Source: Candidatus Aminicenantota bacterium
GTDB taxonomy: Bacteria; Acidobacteriota; Aminicenantia; Aminicenantales; Aminicenantaceae
Direction: 5' to 3'
Assembly (NCBI GenBank): GCA_030627155.1
Contig: DAOUSP010000089.1
Location: 1-5,721, forward strand
Length of the DNA stretch: 5,721 bases
In this document: piece after piece, positions 1-5,721 of the stretch
Position numbering within the stretch: the stretch's first letter is position 1
How the letters are laid out: every line of letters starts with the position of its first letter
Notes under the pieces: generated by a model
Told to the model about the DNA's origin: nothing
The model's input: the letters and a program-made list of their open reading frames with translations, nothing else
Databases searched by the model: none
Translations under genes and position numbers: made by a program

Positions 1-34
1 ACGGGGTTTTCTCATTGTCATGCCTTGTTAGGGG

Positions 35-775
35 TTACGACTTTCCAGAGACAAGAAATTTCTTGCCATGCTGGTTTTTCCATTCCTTCATGCCGCCGAC
101 AATACTTAGATATTGAGAATAACCTTTCTTTTGTAATAAGTTAGCTGCCTTATCGCTTTCTGTGCCGTCTTCTGAATAAAGGTAAATTATTACTTCATCA
201 GAGATGCTTTTTGCCACACTTGTTGCCCAATCGTCTATCTTTTCGTAAGGTACATTAATTGCGCCGATTATATGTTCTTTGATGAATTGCTCAGAGGGCC
301 GTATGTCGATAAGGACAAAAAAGTTATAAATCAACTCGCCCATGGGTGCCTGATAAGGTTCTAAAGGGAGGACATTGCCTCTGACATTAAGTCTCAGAGG
401 GCTCAGAGCAGAATTGTTGTAATGAATTTCAATCTGCTTGTCTATTGAAACTCCGCCATACCCCAGACTTTCAAAGAAATATTCAAGCTCTATAGACTCT
501 CCAGGTGCCAGAGTATTTTTGGTCAGCGGTCTTGATTGGACACAGGAGGAAAATGTGAGAATTTCCTGAATCTTTAACTTCTTTGTCCCTGTATTTGTTA
601 TTTTAAATTTGACCGGGACATTCATTCCCTCTCTTATTGAGCCAAAATCAAAATATGATTTATTTGCCGTAAGCTTTGGTTCAGCATAAGTATCGATTGA
701 AAGCAGCACCAAGAGCATGAGCGAAATGAGGACGCAAATAACATTTCTTTTCACTTTATTCATCCCTTTTATCAT
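35..775 (-). CDS. Exported DUF1573/ASH-like and rhodanese-domain fusion, catalytic Cys replaced by Ser
   Basis: The 246-aa product starts with a Sec signal peptide: basic residues at 3-10, a hydrophobic core at about 11-27, and a likely cleavage after Ala31 (TYA|EP). Residues 33-133 look like a DUF1573/ASH-type immunoglobulin-like domain (FDFGSIREG at 42-50, then KITNTG and APGE). Only one Cys (C78) stands where the family often has a CGC motif. Residues about 147-240 are a rhodanese domain, with DIR at 157-159, EHIIGAINVP at 167-176 and VGGMKEW at 226-232. The active loop at 200-207 reads YSEDGTES, so the sulfur-accepting Cys of active sulfurtransferases is Ser201 (TCA, bases 173-175). It is probably a periplasmic or surface protein that binds rather than catalyses; this is inferred. 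No clear ribosome binding site precedes the ATG at 775. Met5 (763) has AAAAGGG directly before it, too close to be ideal, so the start is uncertain by four codons. The gene lies 87 bp after the GH gene on the same strand and may be cotranscribed with it. Confidence 0.85.
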   Translation of the reverse strand: MIKGMNKVKRNVICVLISLMLLVLLSIDTYAEPKLTANKSYFDFGSIREGMNVPVKFKITNTGTKKLKIQEILTFSSCVQSRPLTKNTLAPGESIELEYFFESLGYGGVSIDKQIEIHYNNSALSPLRLNVRGNVLPLEPYQAPMGELIYNFFVLIDIRPSEQFIKEHIIGAINVPYEKIDDWATSVAKSISDEVIIYLYSEDGTESDKAANLLQKKGYSQYLSIVGGMKEWKNQHGKKFLVSGKS

Positions 776-798
776 TTTTATTACAGATTCTATTTCTT

Positions 799-822
799 TA
801 TTATTCTACATATTATTCTACA
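799..822. repeat. Perfect 12-bp tandem repeat, two copies
   Basis: TATTATTCTACA occurs twice head to tail (799-810 and 811-822), in the 87-bp gap upstream of the rhodanese-domain gene. Read on the minus strand the unit is TGTAGAATAATA. It contains TAGAAT, which resembles a -10 box, so the duplication may affect a weak promoter for the downstream gene. No strong -35 partner is visible; TTCGAA lies about 18 bases upstream of the first TAGAAT. The repeat itself is certain, its function is not. Confidence 0.6.
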
Positions 823-862
823 GCTTTCTCTTATTAATTTCGAATAGCGATTCTAAAAAAAA

Positions 863-3088
863 CTAAAATTCTATTTCCCAGTTTATTATCTTTTTATCTC
901 CTTCATGGAAGTTAGCTGCAAATTTTACCTCGAGGAGTCCGTTAGCTATTTTATGATATAGGATCTCTGTGTCAGCATTTACCTTGGATACAGACATTCC
1001 CTCTGGGACATGTATAAACAATGAATATGGATCATATTTCACTATTTCAGATGCACCTTTTAAGCAGGATTTGGATGAATCCCATGATACTTCTTTGACG
1101 CTGACAGTTCCGGTTATGTGGCGGGATGTTGCAAGGAGCTGCGGTCTGTCAAGCAAAGGCCTTATCACATAAACGCAGGTTCCGTGTGCTGGAATCGAGC
1201 AGGTGATTTCATTTGAAGCTATATCTTTAAGAGTTTGATTCCAAAAGTCAAAAATCACATACTCTAACTCTGCCTCAAGACCAAGGTCCTCTGAGATAGA
1301 GATGGTTTTAGATGCTTCTTCATCCTCCCAGTTGAATACTGCAACGACATCATAAATTCCGGATTTCCCATTTACTTTAAGGTCTATCGCCCTTGGAAAT
1401 TCTTTAACTTTTGGGCAGCACCAGACTACATCGTTTTTTTTGTTTGATTCTATTTTGTAAGGATAAAGGTCTATCGGCACAACATGAGTCGGGGGGATTG
1501 TCTTTCTGTAAAGGTCCAGTTTTTTCATCGGTAGTTTACCCATGAAATCGCTTGCCATATAGAGCTGCCCTGTCAGGGCAATTGATGTGACAATTGTCCT
1601 TGCTTCTTCCAGTGTTAAAGGATTTCGAACCATGGCTGCATCAGGATCGCAGTGCCATGTTATATTGTTGAGATAATTTCCACCAAAAATAGCGTGGAAG
1701 TAGGTCTGCATTGACATACCGCCTTGCTTCTCAGGATACCAGACGGCTTTATCATCACCGCCAATGCGTGAGCCGTCAAAAATGCCAAATCCAAGTCCGA
1801 CTTCATGCATTGCGCAGCCAAGGATATAAATATCTGGGCCCAGGGTTTCTCTCAGAGCATTTTGGGCTTCGACATATACCTCTCTGCTTCCTCTTGATGG
1901 GTCATAAGCCATTTCCTTGTTGGCTTCATAATAATCCATCCAGGTTCCCCAGCCCGCATCTTTAAGGTACGTCAGTCCCCAGTCATCTTTTAAGATTCTA
2001 AACATCGGCTTCAGATGCTTTTCTATCACTTCAGGATTTGTATAATCGAGCCGAACAACGGTTTTATCGGCTGTGCAGCATGCTCCAGATAGATTTCCGT
2101 TCTTGTCACGCAGGTAGAAATTCTCAGGATATTTATCCGCGCATTCGGCTTTTGCATAATTCGAGCCGTAAATGTTCACCCAGAGGGCTGGTTTTAATCC
2201 TTTATCCTTGATGTATTGGAAGAGCCATTTTCCGCCTTTCGGAAATGACGATTTTGTCCATTCAAGATAATTTGCATCTTCACCCCTTGTGTAGCAGGCA
2301 TCGAGCTGGATATATTCGAGGCCGTAAGGTTTCAAATATTTTGCCAGGGCATTGGTCTCTTCGACGACATCTGCCTCGGTTGTTCCCATGTAATAGCAGT
2401 ACCAACTGCTCCAACCAACAGGTGCATTCTTGAAGCGTTCTGGTGCTGGCTTATAGAATTTAAGTCCTAAAACATTAATATAATAATCAGGAATAAGGGA
2501 AATCTCAGTATCTTCTCCAACTGGGAAGGTGATATCCATAAGGTTCTCATCAGATGTATTCCTATTGAGTTCGCTTATCTCTGGAAATTGAATCATCGTG
2601 TCTGTTTGGCGATCAAATAAGCAGTGTATGTTTTTGGAAGAGACAAGGCCAAGTGAAGTGTATAAAATTCCATTGTCCTGGCCCTCCATTCTGGCAGGAA
2701 TCCGAGTTTCTGAAGCAGGTGCGATGCCATGTAAAACAGCGTCCTCAGAAGAACAGCTTATATGCAGAGTTTTATCATCGATTTTAAATTTCCATGTAGT
2801 ACTTTTGGGGCTTTTTGTGGAGATTATCAATTCATCCTTTTCAGATTTCATAGACCAGTCAAAAAGCATTGAGACTCCGCCTTCTTCTTTTATAGCAAGC
2901 CGGATGTCTTTCATCAGAATTCCTAAATCTTCCTGGCTTATATTGAGGACCTCTCTTTTAGCGTCAGGTGTAAGCTCCCATCCATTGTAATTTAAGGTGG
3001 AAGATGCGCAGCTTGAAAGGAGCCATGCAATGAGGCCTAAAAATAGAACGGGAAGCAAGTTGTTTTTTATTTTTGTTTTATCTGTCAT
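863..3088 (-). CDS. Lipoprotein with clan GH-D (GH36/GH27 alpha-galactosidase-like) glycosidase fold
   Basis: The 741-aa product has a lipoprotein signal: hydrophobic residues 11-24 and a lipobox LSSC with the acylated Cys at 27. It should therefore be membrane-anchored outside the cytoplasm. After a beta-rich N-terminal region (about 35-215) comes a TIM-barrel with clan GH-D landmarks: GWSSWY at 225-230, YIQLDACY at 259-266, FPKGGKWLFQYIKDKGLKPALW at 282-303, RLDYTNPE at 346-353, YLKDAGWG at 374-381, ILGCAMHEVGLGFGIFDGSRIGGD at 422-445, and DPDAAMVRNPLTLEEA at 481-496. A C-terminal beta domain includes RPQLLATSRHITG (648-660). Asp445 in RIGGD fits the general acid/base. The nucleophile motif is normally K-x-D but here reads K376-D377-A378, and the usual DDG substrate motif is DAC (263-265), so activity and specificity are uncertain. 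A GAGAAGGA ribosome binding site lies 4 bases before the ATG, and a good promoter lies at 3155-3182. Its natural substrate is probably an alpha-galactoside or related glycan, known only at clan level. Confidence 0.85.
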   Translation of the reverse strand: MTDKTKIKNNLLPVLFLGLIAWLLSSCASSTLNYNGWELTPDAKREVLNISQEDLGILMKDIRLAIKEEGGVSMLFDWSMKSEKDELIISTKSPKSTTWKFKIDDKTLHISCSSEDAVLHGIAPASETRIPARMEGQDNGILYTSLGLVSSKNIHCLFDRQTDTMIQFPEISELNRNTSDENLMDITFPVGEDTEISLIPDYYINVLGLKFYKPAPERFKNAPVGWSSWYCYYMGTTEADVVEETNALAKYLKPYGLEYIQLDACYTRGEDANYLEWTKSSFPKGGKWLFQYIKDKGLKPALWVNIYGSNYAKAECADKYPENFYLRDKNGNLSGACCTADKTVVRLDYTNPEVIEKHLKPMFRILKDDWGLTYLKDAGWGTWMDYYEANKEMAYDPSRGSREVYVEAQNALRETLGPDIYILGCAMHEVGLGFGIFDGSRIGGDDKAVWYPEKQGGMSMQTYFHAIFGGNYLNNITWHCDPDAAMVRNPLTLEEARTIVTSIALTGQLYMASDFMGKLPMKKLDLYRKTIPPTHVVPIDLYPYKIESNKKNDVVWCCPKVKEFPRAIDLKVNGKSGIYDVVAVFNWEDEEASKTISISEDLGLEAELEYVIFDFWNQTLKDIASNEITCSIPAHGTCVYVIRPLLDRPQLLATSRHITGTVSVKEVSWDSSKSCLKGASEIVKYDPYSLFIHVPEGMSVSKVNADTEILYHKIANGLLEVKFAANFHEGDKKIINWEIEF

Positions 3089-3154
3089 TTTATCCTTCTC
3101 TCTTATGGTTTTTATCCAAAAGTATAGCAGGTTTAAATTTATATCATAATAGCA

Positions 3155-3182
3155 ATTATCACAGAAGAAAAACCGATGTCAA
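3155..3182 (-). promoter_or_regulatory. Sigma-70-type promoter for the GH-D lipoprotein gene
   Basis: On the minus strand a perfect -35 TTGACA (3182-3177) is followed after 16 bases by the -10 GATAAT (3160-3155), five of six matches to TATAAT. Transcription would begin near 3148, giving a leader of about 60 nt before the ATG at 3088. A second, weaker pair lies downstream (TTATGA, 17 bases, TATACT at 3126-3121). The promoter sits in the 121-bp gap after the coiled-coil gene, so the GH gene can be expressed independently of it. Confidence 0.6.
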
Positions 3183-3209
3183 AGAAGTCTATTCGGAGTT
3201 GGAAATTCT

Positions 3210-3749
3210 TTATTTTTCAATTAATGTATCAATCTCTCGCCAGAGCTTATCCAACTCCTGCTGAGCTTTAGAAGAATTGACTTCAATAATTCCTTTAACT
3301 GTGGCCAGCTTCAACCTTAATTCCTCAATTTTCTCTTTAATATTCCCATCTGCCAGATCAAAGGCATCTCTTAGAACAATAATAGAAGAATCGAGATGTT
3401 CTAATGATTTCTTGATTTCATCCCGAGTGAGAGAGATCTTGCTGGATATTATTTCTCCTTTTGCTTTCAATAAGATACTCATCATTCTGAGTTGATTTGT
3501 CTCTTGCTGGGTTTTTCCTTCTTTCTCCCTAATATAAGCCTTTGTTTCCATCTGATCAGAACGAAGAGAAGAAAGAACCATCTCGTATTTGCTTTCAAAT
3601 TCATTAAATCTGTCATTTAACTGGCTGAATTTCTGTTCAAACCTGGTGAAACTCAGATAATAACCACCTCCAAAGGCTACTATTATGAGAATCAGAACGA
3701 CGAGAAATAAAGGGATGATTTTACCTGATGGATTTTTGAATACAATCAT
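3210..3749 (-). CDS. Hypothetical membrane-anchored coiled-coil protein
   Basis: I do not recognise a named family for this 179-aa product. It has one N-terminal transmembrane segment (about residues 11-32, IIPLFLVVLILIIVAFGGGY) after a short segment with two lysines, followed by an entirely helical, charged tail. Residues about 36-80 show heptad-like spacing (FEQKFSQLNDRFNEFESKY). Residues 90-179 look like three or four further amphipathic helices rich in Lys, Glu and Leu. There are no cysteines and no catalytic motifs. The likely topology is a short N-terminus inside and a long helical domain in the periplasm or outside, by analogy with other single-pass coiled-coil proteins; the orientation is inferred. 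A very good ribosome binding site, AAAGGAGG (3762-3755), lies 5 bases before the ATG and fixes the start. The GH gene follows 121 bp downstream with its own promoter. A structural or scaffold role is possible but not shown. Confidence 0.85.
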   Translation of the reverse strand: MIVFKNPSGKIIPLFLVVLILIIVAFGGGYYLSFTRFEQKFSQLNDRFNEFESKYEMVLSSLRSDQMETKAYIREKEGKTQQETNQLRMMSILLKAKGEIISSKISLTRDEIKKSLEHLDSSIIVLRDAFDLADGNIKEKIEELRLKLATVKGIIEVNSSKAQQELDKLWREIDTLIEK

Positions 3750-3796
3750 TTTTTCCTCCTTTGCCCCAATAAAATTTTAAGTTATTACTGTAAAAA

Positions 3797-3823
3797 GATA
3801 TACTATTCCAGAAATTTAGTCCA
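3797..3823 (-). promoter_or_regulatory. Weak candidate promoter for the coiled-coil gene
   Basis: On the minus strand TGGACT (3823-3818) resembles a -35 box, and TATATC (3802-3797) could be its -10 box at a short spacing of 15; TATCTT, two bases further on, would give 17. Either fits only moderately. Some promoter is expected in this divergent intergenic region because the gene at 3749 is the first on its strand, but this exact pair is a guess. Confidence 0.25.
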
Positions 3824-3894
3824 GTTTGTAGGTTAGAATATTGGGATAGTTTGCTTTGTTTTTTTATTGTAAGCATTTTCGTTTATCGATTTAT

Positions 3895-3923
3895 TTGTAA
3901 TTGACCATGCTCTTCCCTATAAT
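3895..3923 (+). promoter_or_regulatory. Promoter for the glycosyltransferase pair
   Basis: A perfect -10 box TATAAT (3918-3923) is preceded at exactly 17 bases by TTGTAA (3895-3900), a partial match to TTGACA. The T-rich stretch just upstream (about 3854-3896) could act as an UP-like element. Transcription is predicted to start near 3930. This leaves a leader of about 35 nt if translation begins at ATG 3965, but almost none for the TTG at 3932. Confidence 0.5.
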
Positions 3924-3964
3924 ATAAGTGATTGAGAACACCAGAGGGTGAAAATTGGACAAAA

Positions 3965-5251
3965 ATGGGAGTAAATTGTTATCGGCCAAAAAATGAAATT
4001 TCTATATTCCCCATGAAACTCACAATGGTAATCCCCTCGTATTGGGGAAGAGAAAGCGAAGTTGGTTGGAGAGAAGGAGACGTTATCTATGACCACCCAA
4101 CACCTTTAGACACCGAAGGCACTTTACTCAGAGCAATACAGAGCATAGAGCGGCTGGGGGATAAAGATTTCCAACTGGTAATAATTGCGGTCGCTACAGC
4201 AGAGGATATCGAATCTGAGGTTGAAAAAAAGATTATCAATATCATCAAGTCTGCTAATCCGGGAGTAGAAATACTGTTGTTTGGACATTCGCAGCTTACG
4301 CATATACATGAGCTATTGCGTCATGATAGCGGGGGTAAAAACACGGAAGAGTATACTAACCTTGTCAAACTTCGAGGATACTCCAACATTCGAAATCTAT
4401 GCATGTTCATTCCACATGTTCTGAGTTCAGAAGTTGCAGTGCTTATTGACGATGATGAAGTCTTTGAAGACCCGAAATTCATCTTGAAAGCCCGAGAATT
4501 TATTGGAAGGAAAATTAGTGGAAGAACCATCGATGCAGTGGCGGGCTATTATCTTCAACCAGATGGCGACTACCACGTTAAAAAACCATATCGCCCCTGG
4601 ATGAAATACTGGGACCAATATGAGAGGATGAATGAAGCCTTTAATAAGGTTATTGGAACTGAACCGAGGTTGAAAGAGACGCCTTTTGTTTTCGGTGGAA
4701 ACATGGTCCTTCATCGCAATCTCTTTACAGTCGTTCCTTTTGACCCGAATATCCGCAGAGGCGAGGATATAGACTTTTTAATGAATGCGAGGATGTTTGG
4801 TTATCCTTTCTTCTTGGATAATCAGCTTTCCATCAAGCACCTTCCACCGCCAAAGACGCATCCCACATGGATGCAGTTGCGAGAAGATATCTATCGTTTT
4901 ATCTATGAGCGAGCAAAGATCGAAACGCAAAAGGAAGTAAAAGGAATGACAAAAGTTAATCCAGAGGATTTTGATCCTTATCCCGGGTGTTTTCTGAAAC
5001 CAGACCTCGAAGAGAAAATTGAGCAGTCTTGTAAACTTTTATCTGAAGAGTATCTCGCTCAAGGCGATAGAAAAGGCAGTGAAGAAGCGTTAAACAATAT
5101 CACCCTTGCCAGAACTGATGCTCTACCAAAATTCAGCCCTTTTCAAAAGTTATGCGAACTGCAAAAACAGTGGCAGGAATTGATACGGTTTACAGACCAG
5201 GAAGATATTCGTTCGCAGATAAGAGATATTATCTGTAAAGGGATACAATGA
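3965..5251 (+). CDS. GT-A type (GT2-like) glycosyltransferase with C-terminal extension
   Basis: The 428-aa product is probably a cytoplasmic nucleotide-sugar-dependent glycosyltransferase. The first GT-A strand is KLTMVIPSYWGR (18-29). The metal/nucleotide-binding motif is VLIDDDEVF (159-167, a DxD-type motif at 162-164). FVFGGNMVLHRNLF (241-254) and RRGEDIDFLMNARMFG (264-279) correspond to the acceptor-side region and the ED motif that usually supplies the catalytic base; His292 follows in IKHLPPP. Unusually, a conserved-looking insert, GWREGDVIYDHPTPLDTEGT (34-53), separates the first strand from the first helix, and about 120 residues follow the GT-A core. There is no signal peptide or transmembrane segment. 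The start is uncertain. TTG 3932 would extend the frame by 11 codons, while ATG 4013 (MKLTMVIPSY) would match a typical GT-A start; none has a well-spaced ribosome binding site (GAGGG at 3944-3948 is far from 3965). Its stop overlaps the next gene. Donor and acceptor cannot be read from the sequence. Confidence 0.8.
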   Translation: MGVNCYRPKNEISIFPMKLTMVIPSYWGRESEVGWREGDVIYDHPTPLDTEGTLLRAIQSIERLGDKDFQLVIIAVATAEDIESEVEKKIINIIKSANPGVEILLFGHSQLTHIHELLRHDSGGKNTEEYTNLVKLRGYSNIRNLCMFIPHVLSSEVAVLIDDDEVFEDPKFILKAREFIGRKISGRTIDAVAGYYLQPDGDYHVKKPYRPWMKYWDQYERMNEAFNKVIGTEPRLKETPFVFGGNMVLHRNLFTVVPFDPNIRRGEDIDFLMNARMFGYPFFLDNQLSIKHLPPPKTHPTWMQLREDIYRFIYERAKIETQKEVKGMTKVNPEDFDPYPGCFLKPDLEEKIEQSCKLLSEEYLAQGDRKGSEEALNNITLARTDALPKFSPFQKLCELQKQWQELIRFTDQEDIRSQIRDIICKGIQ

Positions 5252-5721
5252 AGATGAATATACTGTTCATAACAAAGTTATTTCCCCGCGCAGACATTAT
5301 AGGTGGCCCCATTCTTATCTATCACAGAATTAAGAATCTGTCTTCGATGGGACACAAGATATCGCTAATTGCCCCTGCTTATACTGATGAAGATCGTAAG
5401 GATACAACTCTTGAGTCTTTCTGTGAAAAGATTATCAGGGTTGATTCTGTCCGGGAACGACCTCGTGATGAAGTTGAAGTGCTTTATAAAAGATTGAACA
5501 GACCGAAGATCTTCTTAAGCGGAGACGGAGGTTACGATGAAGGGATTGAGGATGCATTGAAATTGACTTTGAAGGAGAAGCATTTTGATGCAGTTATTGC
5601 TGAATATTCAATGATGGGGCAGTACATAGAGTCGAATCGCAGCTACATCCCTGCAGCTACCATGGCTGTAATTTCGGTACACGAATGCTATACAAAGGCA
5701 TTTAAACTTAGAGCTGCAAAA
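5248..5721 (+). CDS. GT-B (GT4-like) glycosyltransferase, N-terminal part, cut by window end
   Basis: The first 158 codons are present, and the reading frame is open to the last base of the window. MNILFITKLFPRADIIGG (3-20) is a Rossmann first strand and glycine-containing loop typical of GT-B enzymes. It is followed by a helix with LSSMGHKISLIAPAY (31-45), and later by FDAVIAEYSMMGQYI (113-127) and AVISVHECYTKAFKLRAA (140-157), the usual order of the N-terminal acceptor domain of GT4-like enzymes. The nucleotide-sugar-binding C-terminal domain lies outside the window, so donor and full length are unknown. The ATG overlaps the TGA of the upstream glycosyltransferase (ATGA). AAGGG (5238-5242) lies 5 bases before it, which supports this start over ATG 5254. 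The overlap indicates translational coupling with the upstream gene and probably a shared glycan-assembly role. Confidence 0.8.
   Translation, partial: MKMNILFITKLFPRADIIGGPILIYHRIKNLSSMGHKISLIAPAYTDEDRKDTTLESFCEKIIRVDSVRERPRDEVEVLYKRLNRPKIFLSGDGGYDEGIEDALKLTLKEKHFDAVIAEYSMMGQYIESNRSYIPAATMAVISVHECYTKAFKLRAAK

Noticed and set aside
838..862. Possible hairpin GAAT-CGCT-ATTC near the A run, considered as a terminator of the GH-D gene
   Set aside because: The stem is only four pairs without a GC-rich core, and on the gene's strand the T run comes before the hairpin, not after it.
969..1172. 67-codon plus-strand open frame within the 3' end of the GH-D gene
   Set aside because: It is a shadow of the C-terminal beta domain, with no independent coding evidence.
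2598..2990. 130-codon open frame on the plus strand inside the GH-D gene
   Set aside because: It lies wholly antisense to a well-supported gene, has no ribosome binding site or recognisable motif, and reads as a low-complexity shadow translation.
3884..3897. ATCGAT palindrome within TTATCGATTTATT as an operator
   Set aside because: The perfect core is only six bases in AT-rich sequence, too short to support a regulator site.
3901..3923. TTGACC (3901-3906) as the -35 box for the TATAAT at 3918
   Set aside because: The spacer would be only 11 bases; TTGTAA at 3895 gives the standard 17.
4427..4714. 95-codon open frame on the minus strand inside the GT-A gene
   Set aside because: It is antisense to the DDDE and GGN motif region of a clear glycosyltransferase; its own translation shows no domain and it has no initiation signal.

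Overview
The window is a bacterial chromosomal segment with moderately low GC (roughly 40% by eye), TATAAT/TTGACA-type promoters and AGGAGG-type ribosome binding sites. It carries export signals: a Sec signal peptide, a lipobox and an N-terminal membrane anchor. A lipoprotein signal together with a DUF1573-like domain suggests a diderm bacterium, possibly an environmental, uncultured-type lineage. The sequence itself does not settle the taxon.

Layout: bases 35-3749 hold three genes on the minus strand. Read in transcription order they are a 179-aa membrane-anchored coiled-coil protein of unknown function (3749-3210), a 741-aa lipoprotein with a clan GH-D (GH36/GH27 alpha-galactosidase-like) glycosidase fold (3088-863), and a 246-aa exported protein joining a DUF1573/ASH-like beta domain to a rhodanese domain that lacks its catalytic cysteine (775-35). 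A divergent control region (about 3750-3964) separates them from two plus-strand glycosyltransferase genes. The first is a GT-A type enzyme of about 428 aa with a DDDE motif (about 3965-5251). The second is the first 158 codons of a GT-B (GT4-like) enzyme that overlaps its neighbour by an ATGA junction and runs off the window end.

How they may work together: the two glycosyltransferases look like one translationally coupled unit for making a cell-surface or secreted glycan. The minus-strand genes all encode envelope-directed proteins, one of them a probable glycoside-acting enzyme. A glycan-related neighbourhood is a reasonable inference, but nothing in the window proves that the two sides act in one pathway. 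The GH gene has its own good promoter just upstream, so the minus-strand genes need not be a single operon. The 87-bp gap between the GH and rhodanese genes has no convincing terminator and contains a 12-bp tandem repeat.

The most notable points are changed active-site motifs in both enzyme-like envelope proteins: Cys to Ser in the rhodanese loop, and altered nucleophile and substrate-binding motifs in the glycosidase. I found no RNA genes, CRISPR arrays, insertion sequences or phage genes. No gene-free stretch exceeds 300 bases.
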